Positions 34,355 through 43,726 of a stretch of DNA of 61,019 nt are shown here, piece by piece. The position numbers and the translations under genes are program-made. The notes beneath the pieces were generated by a model. It did no database searches, was not told where the DNA came from, and saw only the letters and a list, made by a program, of their open reading frames with translations. Within the stretch, counting starts at the first letter, position 1. Each line of letters opens with the position of its first letter. Source of the stretch: an uncultured SAR116 cluster alpha proteobacterium (GTDB lineage Bacteria; Pseudomonadota; Alphaproteobacteria; Puniceispirillales; Marisalimonadaceae). The stretch is from NCBI GenBank assembly GCA_902590245.1, contig CACIWG010000009.1, positions 1-61,019 of the forward strand, in the 5' to 3' direction.

Positions 34355-35847
34355 TATTTTTTCTCCTTAATTAAAAATAAAAAAGGTATAGTTAAAAAGC
34401 TTACAATTGCAAATAACATAAATGAATTGATATACCCAATCATTAAACTTTGTCTATTAACTTCTGCAGTCAAATTCTTAATTGTAACTTTATCGAAGTT
34501 TTCTATAAATTGATCCGTAAAATTTAAAGCTAAACCCGTATTCCAATCTGTAACTAAGGAACTTAAATTACCAAAACTTATTTGACCTGTATGTAAAACA
34601 ACTGCAACTGTAATCGAAATAAAAAAACTAGAAGCTACATTTCTAATCAAATGATACATTGCCGTACCTTCACCAAAATAACGTTTATCTAGAGTAGAGA
34701 ACGTAAATACACTTATTGGAACCCACGCCATTCCTACCCCTATTCCCTGAATTATTCCTGCCCATGCAACTTGGGAAAAAGTCATGTCTATATTAAACGA
34801 GGCCATATACAAACCTGAAAGTCCTTGCAAAGAAAATGCTATTGTTAGAGAAACTCTAGGATCAAGTCTTGATGCAAGCGCCATTAGACCAAACCCAAAA
34901 AAAGCCCCTATTCCTCTAACACCAATCAAAAGTCCTATGATTGATTGTGGATAACCTCTTAATTCTTGTAAGAGTGGTGGAAAAATTATCATTGGAACAA
35001 AATTTAACATTCCAAAGAAAAAAATTAAAATTAATCCAAGAGAATAATTCCAATCTTTGAAAATTTTTAAATTTATGAAAGGACCTTTAGAAATAATACT
35101 ATGAACAATAAATATATAAAATGTAATAAGAGCTAAAGCTAATTGAAATAAAGTTTCATTACTTTCAAACCATCCATTTCTCTCCCCCCTATCAAACATT
35201 ATTTGAAGAGATCCCACACATATTGAAATAGATAAAAAACCTAACCAATCAAGAGAAGTTGAAGATTTGTTTTGATGAAAAGGGACTATAAAATATACCA
35301 ATGTAAACGCAATAATTCCAAAAGGAATAAGAGAGTAAAAAATCCATCTCCATTCGAGAATTTCACCTAAAAAACCACCTATCATTGGAGCAATCACTAA
35401 TCCCAATATATTTGCCATTCCCCAAACTGCCATAGCTAGACTTCTTTGATTAATTGGAAATACACCTAATATTAATGTTTGTGACAAAGGCGGAAGTGGA
35501 GCAGCAAAAGCACCTTGTAAAAATCTAGCAATAACAATTTCTTCAAGGGAAGACGAATATCCACAATAAACAGATGAAAGGGTAAAGCCAATCACACTTA
35601 TAATTAATATATACCTAATTTCAAATCTATTTGATAACCAACCAGCAAATGGTGTAAATATTGCTGTTGCAACTATATTTCCTGTCACTGACCAGGTTAT
35701 TTGATCTTGGGTAGCAGATAGAGCACCCATCATATCGGGAAGTGCTATAGTTGCAATAAAAACAGCCATACCATAGAGCATTGTAACGAATGAACCAGTC
35801 AGAAGGATCAACCATTTAAAATAATTTTCAGATGCAGAGAAATACAT
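34354..35847 (-). CDS. DHA2-family MFS multidrug exporter (EmrB-like)
   Basis: A 497-residue, 14-helix MFS transporter. It has the DHA2-type start (TIALPDMMGALSATQDQITW) and the motif FAGWLSNRFEIRYIL between helices 2 and 3. It pairs with the HlyD-type adaptor 3 bases upstream, forming an EmrAB-like inner-membrane efflux pump. The downstream gene (homocysteine methyltransferase) shares one base with it. Confidence 0.9.
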   Translation of the reverse strand: MYFSASENYFKWLILLTGSFVTMLYGMAVFIATIALPDMMGALSATQDQITWSVTGNIVATAIFTPFAGWLSNRFEIRYILIISVIGFTLSSVYCGYSSSLEEIVIARFLQGAFAAPLPPLSQTLILGVFPINQRSLAMAVWGMANILGLVIAPMIGGFLGEILEWRWIFYSLIPFGIIAFTLVYFIVPFHQNKSSTSLDWLGFLSISICVGSLQIMFDRGERNGWFESNETLFQLALALITFYIFIVHSIISKGPFINLKIFKDWNYSLGLILIFFFGMLNFVPMIIFPPLLQELRGYPQSIIGLLIGVRGIGAFFGFGLMALASRLDPRVSLTIAFSLQGLSGLYMASFNIDMTFSQVAWAGIIQGIGVGMAWVPISVFTFSTLDKRYFGEGTAMYHLIRNVASSFFISITVAVVLHTGQISFGNLSSLVTDWNTGLALNFTDQFIENFDKVTIKNLTAEVNRQSLMIGYINSFMLFAIVSFLTIPFLFLIKEKK

Positions 35848-35850
35848 TTA

Positions 35851-37077
35851 TCATAGTGTATGAAATTTATAAAATAAATCTGCAATGGGACTTATAATAA
35901 ATGGAATATTTTTTTTGAATTCAGTATTTATAACAACAGATACTGTCATGCCAACTTTTAACTTTGAAAAAGGATTGTTTAAACTTGAAGATTTTTTAAT
36001 TTTTAAAATTACAGGAACTCTTTGAACAACTTTTACCCAGTTTCCAGAAGCATTTTGAGCAGGCAAAATTGCAAACTCTGAACCTGTTGCAGGACTTAAA
36101 CTTTCTATCTCGGTTTTAAATTTTAAGTTTGGAAAAGAGTCTGGAATAAATTCCCCTTTTTGTCCAATTTTCAAATTAGTTATTTGGGTTTCTTTAAAAT
36201 TTGCCTCAACATAAATTTTGTCTTGTTGAACAACTACAAAAAGTTTTTGACCTGGCCTAACGACTTCACCTTTTTCAAGGTTCATATTAGCAACAAATCC
36301 ATCCTTATCAGCTCTAATAGTTGATTTTCTAATATTTAACTTGATGCCATTTATTACAGCTTTTTGTTTTAAGTATAAAGGATGATTTTTTACTACAACA
36401 TTTTTTTTTCCACCCAATGTTGTTAATATTGTTTCTTTTTTCTTATCAAGTAAACTTAATTGCTTTATAGCAATTTTTTTATAAAATTTTGCTTCATCAA
36501 CTTCTTTATTTAAATTTAACGAAATTAGATTTGTTTTTGCTTTGTCAAATTTAAATTTTGCATCCTCAAGGTTTTTTTTGATACCAAAACCTTTTTTGGT
36601 TAACATTAATTGCCGATCAAATTCTAATTTAAAAAAATTAACTTCACTTTCAGCAATTTTTATTTTGTTATTAATTAAATTTTTTATTCTATTTTCTTCA
36701 TTATTCCTATATTTAATATCTTCACTAGCTATTAAAATTTCTTGTTCAATTTCATTTAACTTTGATTTTTTGGATTTAATTTCTTCTTCAATTGATTTTA
36801 AGGTTTGTTCATTTTCAATTAATTTGATAGATAAATCTTCAGCATCTATTGTTAGTAAAATTTGATCTTTTTTAACAAATTGATTATTTCTAATTAAGAC
36901 TTCTTTTATTTTACCAGAAACTTCACTTTGTACCGAAATTATAGGTGCCTTTACATAAGCATTATCAGTTTTAACTAATTTACCAAGCGAATAATAATAA
37001 CCTAACATTATCCATATAAAAAAAATTGGGATAATAACTAATAAGAATATTCTCGATTTTATTATTTGTGAAATCAT
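35851..37077 (-). CDS. HlyD/EmrA-type membrane fusion protein
   Basis: A 408-residue periplasmic adaptor with one N-terminal helix (about residues 10-30) and the biotinyl-lipoyl half motifs (VSGKIKEVLIRNNQFVKKDQ and ADKDGFVANMNLEKGEVVRP). A long coiled-coil hairpin lies between them (about residues 80-250). It connects the EmrB-like pump to an outer-membrane channel. It follows the MarR gene by 4 bases. Confidence 0.9.
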   Translation of the reverse strand: MISQIIKSRIFLLVIIPIFFIWIMLGYYYSLGKLVKTDNAYVKAPIISVQSEVSGKIKEVLIRNNQFVKKDQILLTIDAEDLSIKLIENEQTLKSIEEEIKSKKSKLNEIEQEILIASEDIKYRNNEENRIKNLINNKIKIAESEVNFFKLEFDRQLMLTKKGFGIKKNLEDAKFKFDKAKTNLISLNLNKEVDEAKFYKKIAIKQLSLLDKKKETILTTLGGKKNVVVKNHPLYLKQKAVINGIKLNIRKSTIRADKDGFVANMNLEKGEVVRPGQKLFVVVQQDKIYVEANFKETQITNLKIGQKGEFIPDSFPNLKFKTEIESLSPATGSEFAILPAQNASGNWVKVVQRVPVILKIKKSSSLNNPFSKLKVGMTVSVVINTEFKKNIPFIISPIADLFYKFHTL

Positions 37078-37081
37078 TTGA

Positions 37082-37516
37082 TTAACTTTTATTTACTAAG
37101 GTCTCTTTTATTCTTTTTAGATAATGTCTTAGATTTTGATCTTCAATATAACTTAAATTTGAGAGAGCCTCCTGCCGGGTTTGTTGAGCCTTATCTCTCA
37201 TTTTAATAATAATGGGTTTAATTTTTTTTGATAAAAAAACAGTTTTAATTCTTTTATCAACTTTATCACTTTTTCTTATTATCCATCCTTTTTTTTCCAT
37301 TCTATCTAATAACCTACTTAATGGCGCTTTTTCTAAATCTAATAATTTTGCAAATTCAGATTGATTGATCCCTTCATTAAAATACAGATAATTAAGTATC
37401 CACCATTGTGACCTAGTTAACCCAAGCTCTGACATTCTTTTATCAAAAAGATTTCTCATTAGACGAGCAACATCATGAATTAGAAAACCAATATTATTTT
37501 TATAATCTTCTTCCAT
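37082..37516 (-). CDS. MarR-family transcriptional regulator
   Basis: A 144-residue winged-helix protein. GLTRSQWWILNYLYFNEGINQSEFAKLLDLEK with PLSRLLDRMEKKGWI is the recognition-helix region. The ATG at 37516, with AGGA ten bases upstream, is preferred over the TTG at 37534. It is first in the efflux operon and probably represses it, relieved by a ligand of the pump. A repeat element lies over its promoter. Confidence 0.88.
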   Translation of the reverse strand: MEEDYKNNIGFLIHDVARLMRNLFDKRMSELGLTRSQWWILNYLYFNEGINQSEFAKLLDLEKAPLSRLLDRMEKKGWIIRKSDKVDKRIKTVFLSKKIKPIIIKMRDKAQQTRQEALSNLSYIEDQNLRHYLKRIKETLVNKS

Positions 37517-37526
37517 TAATAGTTTC

Positions 37527-37551
37527 CTAGGCAACAGTATACTAGGTAACC
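37527..37551 (-). promoter_or_regulatory. Candidate MarR operator and promoter
   Basis: Two direct copies of CTAGG(C/T)AAC occur 14 bases apart on either side of an AGTATACT palindrome that could be the -10 element of the efflux operon promoter. The position just upstream of the marR-type gene fits an autoregulatory operator. The evidence is positional and from repeats only. Confidence 0.4.
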
Positions 37552-37592
37552 ATAAACATCAAAAAAAAATAATTCAAGAAATTTAATTTTTT

Positions 37593-37931
37593 TTATTCAT
37601 AAAAAGTAGCATTATTTTTTAATACGTTAATAAAGTTTTGTTTCACAGCTGTTGACCCTACAATTGGACCATCTTCTAATTGAATTTTTAACTCTTGTTT
37701 TTTTAAAGACTCTATAATCGGTCCTGCTAAATTATCATGGTCTTTTTTAAATGTATGAAAGTCAGGAAACAATAATACCAATGTTGCTGATGTATCGGAA
37801 TTTTCAAATATAAACTTTAGTAATGTACCGTTTTTTATGCCTTGAGCGTCAGCTTTATTATCTGTAAAGTTTACAAACATGTCTTTTGACATTTTATCCT
37901 TAAAATTTATTTTGATTGTTCTTGCGTACAT
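37593..37931 (-). CDS. Hypothetical protein, possibly dimeric α/β-barrel
   Basis: A 112-residue protein without signal or membrane helix. The pattern of β-strand (TIKINFK), helix, and repeated strands (LLKFIFEN, TLVLLFPDF) resembles the antibiotic-biosynthesis-monooxygenase-like dimeric barrel fold. No catalytic role can be assigned. It sits 8 bases downstream of the KDPGal aldolase gene and may be the last gene of that operon. Confidence 0.5.
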   Translation of the reverse strand: MYARTIKINFKDKMSKDMFVNFTDNKADAQGIKNGTLLKFIFENSDTSATLVLLFPDFHTFKKDHDNLAGPIIESLKKQELKIQLEDGPIVGSTAVKQNFINVLKNNATFYE

Positions 37932-37939
37932 TATTTAAT

Positions 37940-38572
37940 TTAAAAAGAAATTTTAATTAATTTATTTCTGTTATTAGCTTGATACATTTTTGTAAAATCT
38001 TCAACTCTATTTTTAATTTCATATAAACTCATTTTAGGATTATAAATGTTAGTTCCAATCCCAAAACCAGAAATATTAAAATCAATCCACTCTTTCATAT
38101 TAGAAGAATTAATTCCTCCAACAGCAAAGCATTTAGTATTTTTGGGAAGTATTTGACTAATAGCATTGAATGTTTTTGGACCTATACTTGAAGCAGGAAA
38201 AAACTTCAAAGCATCAGCACCTGAATTAAGTGCTAACAATGCCTCTGAAGCTGTAAAACAACCAGGAATACTTACCATTTTGAATTTCTTTGTTTCTTTA
38301 ATAACATCATCATTAGTGTTTGGAGAAACTATTAACTTTGCTCCAGTATTAAATACATCTTTTACCTCTTTAACATTTAAAACAGTACCTGCTCCAATTA
38401 GTGCTTTGTCAGTGTATTTATTAACCAATAATTGAATACTTTTCAGTGGGTTTGGCGAGTTTAAGGGAACCTCAATTATATTAAAACCATTGTCAATCAA
38501 TATATCAGCTATATCTAAAACTTTATCAGCTGTTATACCTCTTAATATTGCAATTAATGGTAAATATTTCAT
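37940..38572 (-). CDS. dgoA: 2-dehydro-3-deoxy-6-phosphogalactonate aldolase
   Basis: A 210-residue class I aldolase of the KDPG/KDPGal family. The catalytic base glutamate (IIEVPLNSP, Glu34) and the Schiff-base lysine (ADALKFFPAS, Lys123) are present. The NSPNP segment is typical of the galactonate (DgoA) branch rather than Eda. It splits KDPGal to pyruvate and glyceraldehyde 3-phosphate. It overlaps the kinase gene upstream by 4 bases. No galactonate dehydratase is in the window. Confidence 0.88.
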   Translation of the reverse strand: MKYLPLIAILRGITADKVLDIADILIDNGFNIIEVPLNSPNPLKSIQLLVNKYTDKALIGAGTVLNVKEVKDVFNTGAKLIVSPNTNDDVIKETKKFKMVSIPGCFTASEALLALNSGADALKFFPASSIGPKTFNAISQILPKNTKCFAVGGINSSNMKEWIDFNISGFGIGTNIYNPKMSLYEIKNRVEDFTKMYQANNRNKLIKISF

Positions 38573-39456
38573 AGGTTTAAACTTTTCTTAAAAAAGGATA
38601 GACCATTCAACACCATGTCATTTGAATTAAATAATTGAATAGATTTTGATCTTCCATTTAATATTAATTCATAGTACTTATTCAAATTTGAAGCTCCAAT
38701 TATTACTAAGTCTTTATCTTCCCAATATGTCTTACTCCCAGACAATTCTATACCTAATAAATAACCTACTAATTTTGAATTATTGGATGTTTGATTTGAG
38801 TTTTTTAACAAATTGTCAGCGCGTATTTCAAATAGCTTATTAGAAATAAAAGATGGATTTTCTATAATTAAATTAGCAGCCGATTTAACAATTTCATCTT
38901 CAAGTCTATTAGTATTTAAACTATGTTTTAAAATAGAATATTTTTTTACTATTTCATATAACTCACCAGTTAAATATGTAGTAAATTCATGAATATAATA
39001 ACTTTTCAAATTGACCCATTTACTATGTGTTCCTGGTAAACATATAGAACCATTAAAACCAATGTTATTTAAAAGAAAACCTGCTATTTGAGTTTCTTCA
39101 CCTCTCATTACATCCGATGGATTCGATTGAGATACACCTGATAGTATATGGACATTAATATCATCAAGAATATTTAATGTTTTAAAATTAAGATTTCTAA
39201 TATTACAAGGAGATTTTATATAAGGCACCTCAATCCAACCTTGTTTTGCCCCTACCATTCCACTAGCAATAACAATATTGATATCAAATTTTTTTTTCCA
39301 AGAAGTTATATTTTTTACAAGCGTATTTTCAAATTCTTTTTGATCAACAAATTTCATGCCTTCTTGGGTAAAAACCTGATCAATGACGTTATTATTCTCC
39401 ATTAGGTAAGCTCTAAAATTAGATGTTCCCCAATCTAGAGCTACCCAGTGATTCAT
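38569..39456 (-). CDS. dgoK: 2-dehydro-3-deoxygalactonokinase
   Basis: A 295-residue ASKHA-fold kinase. VALDWGTSNFRAYL at residues 4-17 and LPGTHSKWV near residue 140 are the phosphate and sugar-acid binding stretches of DgoK. It phosphorylates 2-keto-3-deoxygalactonate for the aldolase encoded immediately downstream. The 4-base overlap with the aldolase gene indicates coupled expression. Confidence 0.9.
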   Translation of the reverse strand: MNHWVALDWGTSNFRAYLMENNNVIDQVFTQEGMKFVDQKEFENTLVKNITSWKKKFDINIVIASGMVGAKQGWIEVPYIKSPCNIRNLNFKTLNILDDINVHILSGVSQSNPSDVMRGEETQIAGFLLNNIGFNGSICLPGTHSKWVNLKSYYIHEFTTYLTGELYEIVKKYSILKHSLNTNRLEDEIVKSAANLIIENPSFISNKLFEIRADNLLKNSNQTSNNSKLVGYLLGIELSGSKTYWEDKDLVIIGASNLNKYYELILNGRSKSIQLFNSNDMVLNGLSFFKKSLNL

Positions 39457-39474
39457 AAAGCTACTAACAAAAAA

Positions 39475-40917
39475 TTATAAACCTGTTTGAGAAACTAATT
39501 TAGTAGTCATATAAGCTTCTAAACCTTCAGGACCACCTTCGGAACCATAACCTGAATCTTTAACACCACCAAATGGAGTGTCTACTAAGCCTAATCCGTG
39601 ATGGTTGATTGAAACTTGCCCACTTTCAATACCAGCTCCTAATTCTTGAGCTTTTTTATTTGAATTAGTGTAAGCATATGCAGCTAACCCATAATCAAGT
39701 CTATTAGCTTCTTGTATAACTTCTTCCATTTTTGAAAATGATGAAATTGGCGCCAATGGTCCGAATGGTTCTTCATTCATAATTCTTGCGTCCTGGCTAA
39801 CATTGGTCATTACAGTTGGTTCAAAAAAGTATCCTTTATTGCCTTTTCTTTTTCCACCAGTAAGAATTTTTGCACCTTTTTCAACTGCATCTGAAACGAA
39901 GCCCTCAATAGCAGTCAGTCTTCTATCATGAGCTAAAGGACCCATTTTGACGCCATCTTCAAGTCCATTACCAACGTTAAGTTCTTCTGCTTTTTTTACA
40001 AAGCCGTCAACAAATTTATTGTAAACTGAGTCATGGACTAAAAAACGTGTTGGTGATATACAAACTTGACCTGCATTTCTAAATTTATTAGCACTTAATA
40101 TTTTTACCGCTACATCTACATCAGCATCTTCACACACTATAGCAGGAGAATGCCCTCCTAATTCCATAGTTACTCTTTTCATATGTGCGCCAGCTAAAGC
40201 AGCAAGCTGTTTACCTACGGCTGTAGAACCTGTAAATGTCACTTTTCGAATAATTGGATGCGGTATTAAATATTCAGATATTTCAGCAGGTATTCCAAAA
40301 ACAAGATTAAGAGACCCTTTTGGCATTCCAGCTTCATCAAAAGCTTTTACCAATTCAGCAACACTTGCTGGGGTTTCTTCAGGACCTTTCACAATAGCTG
40401 TACAACCTGCAGCAAACGCTGCAGCTATTTTTTTAACAACTTGATTTATTGGGAAATTCCATGGAGTAAATGCTGCTATTACACCAACTGGTTCTTTAAA
40501 AACAAATTGATAAATACCTTTTGCTCTTGGAGGTATAATTCTACCATAAGCGCGTCTACCTTCTTCAGCATACCATTCAATTGAATCGGCAGCACCTAGA
40601 GTTTCTATCATTGCTTCAGCTAAAGGCTTGCCTTGTTCCATAGTCAAAAGTTTTGCAATATAATCTGCTCTTGATCTAAAAATATCAGCAGCTTTTCTCA
40701 TTATTTTTGATCTTTCATATGCAGAAACATCCTTCCACTCTTTAAAAGCTTTATCTGCGGCAGTTAGAGCAATATCTAAATCTTCTTTTCTAGCATGTGA
40801 TAATTTTCCTATAACTTCTTCCGTTGCTGGATTAATAATTTCTAGGGTTTCTTTAGATACAGAATCTCTCCATTCTCCATCTAAAAATAATTGTGTATTT
40901 GGATAGTTTTGTAACAT
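39475..40917 (-). CDS. NAD(P)-dependent aldehyde dehydrogenase (succinate-semialdehyde type)
   Basis: A 480-residue [24 protein letters not shown], the glutamate in MELGGHSP and the catalytic cysteine in [11 protein letters not shown] are intact. It is closest in feel to the GabD/glutarate-semialdehyde branch, but substrate specificity is not readable. It is the second gene of a run that starts with an aminotransferase and ends with Dgo enzymes. It could oxidise an aldehyde released upstream, or possibly the box-pathway semialdehyde. Confidence 0.88.
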   Translation of the reverse strand: MLQNYPNTQLFLDGEWRDSVSKETLEIINPATEEVIGKLSHARKEDLDIALTAADKAFKEWKDVSAYERSKIMRKAADIFRSRADYIAKLLTMEQGKPLAEAMIETLGAADSIEWYAEEGRRAYGRIIPPRAKGIYQFVFKEPVGVIAAFTPWNFPINQVVKKIAAAFAAGCTAIVKGPEETPASVAELVKAFDEAGMPKGSLNLVFGIPAEISEYLIPHPIIRKVTFTGSTAVGKQLAALAGAHMKRVTMELGGHSPAIVCEDADVDVAVKILSANKFRNAGQVCISPTRFLVHDSVYNKFVDGFVKKAEELNVGNGLEDGVKMGPLAHDRRLTAIEGFVSDAVEKGAKILTGGKRKGNKGYFFEPTVMTNVSQDARIMNEEPFGPLAPISSFSKMEEVIQEANRLDYGLAAYAYTNSNKKAQELGAGIESGQVSINHHGLGLVDTPFGGVKDSGYGSEGGPEGLEAYMTTKLVSQTGL

Positions 40918-40928
40918 TTTATTCTCCG

Positions 40929-42047
40929 TTATTTTAAATTTAATTTTTTCTTTGCATTAGATAATGCTAATGGAAATTTTTCTTTAAATAATTTTAAATC
41001 TTTATCAGTTCCTGCTGATACTCTTATACAACGATTTTCTGGACTAGTAAAAGGCATTCTTACAAAAATACCATTGGATATTAAATAATCTAAAACATTT
41101 TTTGCATAAATACCATCATAGCCACAATCAATAGCAAGAAAATTGGTATAACTTTTTATAAATTTACAATTATTCGAAATTGCAATTTGTTCTAATTTTT
41201 TTAAAGATTTTTTTACTTTTGAAATTACATCCTCTAAGTGCTTATTGTCTTTTAATGACGCTATCGCAGCAAATTGAGAAACCCTATTCATGCCGAAATG
41301 ATTTCTAATTTTATCAAAATTATTTATTAATTTTTTATGACCTATGCCATAACCAACTCGAGCACCTGCCAAACCATAAGCTTTTGAAAAAGTTCTCATT
41401 CTAATTATATTTTCTTGATTGATATCTATGTCAATTAACTCGTCTTTAGAAACAAAATCAGCATATGCTTCATCTAAACAAATTAATGTTTCTTTAGGAA
41501 CTTCAGTGATAAATTTTTTCATTTCTACTTTTTTATTTAGAGTTCCCATCGGATTATTTGGATTTGAGACATAAACAATTTTTGGAAACTCAATTTTAGA
41601 AATTTTTAATAAACTATCAAGATTTTCAAAGTCATTTTTAAAAGGAATTTTTTTTAATAATCCCCCATATCCATTTACATGATAATTAAATGTTGGATAA
41701 GATCCGTCAGTTGTAACAACTTTATCTTTGGGCTCTACAAACATCCTTACGAGATAACCTAAAAGTCCATCAATTCCCTCGCCAATTATTATATTTTCTG
41801 GTTTTACGTTATGCTTTTTTGCTATTTCAATTTTAAGGTCATAATTCTCTGGATCTCCATACATCCAGAGAGAACTAAGCTCAGCTTTCATCACTTTTAG
41901 TGCTTCAAGTGATGGACCAAAAACACTTTCATTAGCGCCAATACGCGAATCAAAAAATTTATCTAATATTCTTTCTTGAGCTTCTGGTCCAACAAAAGGT
42001 ATTGAGCTAGGGAGTGAATTCAAAATTTTTGTATAATTATTAGTCAT
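40929..42047 (-). CDS. PLP-dependent aminotransferase (HisC-like)
   Basis: A 372-residue fold-type I aminotransferase. [21 protein letters not shown] and the PLP lysine in [17 protein letters not shown] are all intact. It resembles histidinol-phosphate aminotransferase, but the gene context is catabolic rather than histidine synthesis. It is the first gene of the minus-strand run down to 37593, and its start faces a divergent gene across a possible metal-regulator site. Confidence 0.85.
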   Translation of the reverse strand: MTNNYTKILNSLPSSIPFVGPEAQERILDKFFDSRIGANESVFGPSLEALKVMKAELSSLWMYGDPENYDLKIEIAKKHNVKPENIIIGEGIDGLLGYLVRMFVEPKDKVVTTDGSYPTFNYHVNGYGGLLKKIPFKNDFENLDSLLKISKIEFPKIVYVSNPNNPMGTLNKKVEMKKFITEVPKETLICLDEAYADFVSKDELIDIDINQENIIRMRTFSKAYGLAGARVGYGIGHKKLINNFDKIRNHFGMNRVSQFAAIASLKDNKHLEDVISKVKKSLKKLEQIAISNNCKFIKSYTNFLAIDCGYDGIYAKNVLDYLISNGIFVRMPFTSPENRCIRVSAGTDKDLKLFKEKFPLALSNAKKKLNLK

Positions 42048-42099
42048 AAAAGCTTCTTTTTTTTAAAAAAAAATATAATTAATAACGGCATATTTACAA

Positions 42100-42114
42100 T
42101 GATAATCATTTTCA
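42100..42114. promoter_or_regulatory. Candidate Fur-type operator
   Basis: TGATAATCATTTTCA matches the 7-1-7 Fur inverted repeat (TGATAAT-n-ATTATCA) with a single change. It lies in the 114-base divergent region between the aminotransferase and the α/β-barrel protein gene. AT-rich DNA makes chance matches more likely, and alphaproteobacterial iron regulators often use other motifs, so this is tentative. Confidence 0.35.
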
Positions 42115-42161
42115 ATGATACTAATATATTATATTACTTTAATTTAACAGAGGAGAATTAA

Positions 42162-42779
42162 TTGGCAATAGTATCTAGAAGAATTGCAAAACCATTACCT
42201 GGTAAAGCTGAAGTGGTTATGTCAAGGGTCACAAGATTTAAAGATTTAGTTATAAAGTCGGGTGCAAAAGCAAGAGCGGCCAAGTTTGTAGGAGGGTCTT
42301 TAAATGGCTCTATACAACTCACTACAATTTTTGATAACATGACTGAAGCTACAAAATCTTTTGAAGCATACTCTAAAGATCCTGAAATGATTAATTTAAT
42401 GAAAGAAAGAGAAGATAATCCAGCAGCAACACTAATTGGACCTGAAATTTATACAAGTGTTTATGGTTCTCCTTCTCCAAATCATAATGTTCTCTTATTA
42501 AGAGAATATGAAATGAATAGAAAATCTATGCCTAAGGCACTTGAGTTACTATCTAAAGTTGATGAAATAGTCCAAAAAGAAGACTCCAAGATGTTGGCAC
42601 TTAGACCAATTATTGCAGACAAAATGGATGCTCTATTTGTTGTATACTATTATTCATCAATTGCCTCTATGGGTGAAATTGTTGATAGAGTAGGAATGTC
42701 TGAGGAGTTTCAAAAACTTGTCAATGAGGCAAATGAATATGGAACACTTACATCTTCAAATGTATTAATGAATATATAG
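42162..42779 (+). CDS. Two-domain α/β-barrel (ABM/NIPSNAP-like) protein of unknown function
   Basis: A 205-residue soluble protein that looks like two consecutive ferredoxin-like halves (residues about 3-100 and 105-205). Each half has a strand (AEVVMSRVTRF; NVLLLREYEM), a helix and a second strand region. TTG at 42162 is chosen because AGAGGAGAA precedes it. A heme- or flavin-related monooxygenase is possible but unproven. It diverges from the aminotransferase and ends in a strong terminator. Confidence 0.6.
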   Translation: MAIVSRRIAKPLPGKAEVVMSRVTRFKDLVIKSGAKARAAKFVGGSLNGSIQLTTIFDNMTEATKSFEAYSKDPEMINLMKEREDNPAATLIGPEIYTSVYGSPSPNHNVLLLREYEMNRKSMPKALELLSKVDEIVQKEDSKMLALRPIIADKMDALFVVYYYSSIASMGEIVDRVGMSEEFQKLVNEANEYGTLTSSNVLMNI

Positions 42780-42785
42780 ACCTAG

Positions 42786-42813
42786 ATTGAGGAGTTTTAC
42801 TCCTCAATTTTTA
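42786..42813. terminator. Rho-independent terminator, possibly bidirectional
   Basis: A perfect 10-base stem (ATTGAGGAGT / ACTCCTCAAT) with a 3-base loop is followed by TTTTT on the plus strand, ending the gene at 42162-42779. The stem overlaps the 3' end of the convergent amidohydrolase gene and could also serve it. Confidence 0.8.
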
Positions 42814-43720
42814 AATCTAGTTTATAAACTTTTAATGCTGTGTTATAAAAGAGATCTTTTTTTTCACTCGAACTAAAATTTTTTACAATTTTATAATAAT
42901 TATTGTAAAGATCATTGAAGCTAATTTTTAAACTTGAAACTGGAAAATTACTTGCAAACATACATCTAGATGGAGAAAAAATATCAATTACATCTAATAT
43001 GATTTTTCTATTCTCCTCATAGTTCCAATCTTGGTTTTTGACGCCAAATTCAGATAATTTGATATATACATTTCCTTCATTTGCTAGAACTTTTAAAGAA
43101 TTTTTCCATTTCATGATTGCATCATTACTTCGGTCCCATGGGAAACCTGCATGATTAATGACGACTTTTACATTTGGAATAAGCCTTATAACTTGTAATG
43201 ACTCAATTAGGTGCCAAGATGGGATTCTTAAATCGTAATTCAAATTATATTTTTCTAAAAGTTTTAAACCGTCTCTCCATTTTTGATCTTGCATAGTCCC
43301 AACATAATTATCATATCTGTCACTTTCTTTATTTTTTACAATAGGCTTTGATCTAATTCCTTTAACAAATTTAAAAGATGCCTGTTTTTCAATAACTTCC
43401 TCTGCATTTTTAGTATGAAACCAAGCGTGAGCCACAACAGCAGTAGGTAAATTATATTTATTTTTTATACTTTTCAACCACTTAGTCTCTCCTACTTGAT
43501 CTGATCTATCCCATTCAGCCTCACAATGAATTGTTCCAATGATGTTGTGATTGATTGTATCTTTTCTGTAATTTTCTGGAAGATAGTTTTTTTTTAAATT
43601 GTTGTAATCACCTAAAAAGAAATTATCTTCATAATGATCTGACAAAAAAGGGTAATAATTTTTATCTAAATCCCAAAAGTGGTGATGTGCGTCAATTATT
43701 GGAATATTTTGTTCATTCAT
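42797..43720 (-). CDS. Amidohydrolase-2 family (TIM-barrel) hydrolase
   Basis: A 307-residue protein. IIDAHHHFWDL at residues 7-17 carries the HxH metal site, NHAGFPWD the later histidine, and FASNFPVS a late active-site segment. It resembles L-fuconolactonase and other sugar-lactone or 2-pyrone hydrolases of the family. A sugar-acid role would fit the Dgo genes, but the product is not fixed by sequence. It follows the TauD-like gene by 6 bases. Confidence 0.82.
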   Translation of the reverse strand: MNEQNIPIIDAHHHFWDLDKNYYPFLSDHYEDNFFLGDYNNLKKNYLPENYRKDTINHNIIGTIHCEAEWDRSDQVGETKWLKSIKNKYNLPTAVVAHAWFHTKNAEEVIEKQASFKFVKGIRSKPIVKNKESDRYDNYVGTMQDQKWRDGLKLLEKYNLNYDLRIPSWHLIESLQVIRLIPNVKVVINHAGFPWDRSNDAIMKWKNSLKVLANEGNVYIKLSEFGVKNQDWNYEENRKIILDVIDIFSPSRCMFASNFPVSSLKISFNDLYNNYYKIVKNFSSSEKKDLFYNTALKVYKLDLKIEE

Positions 43721-43726
43721 AAAATA

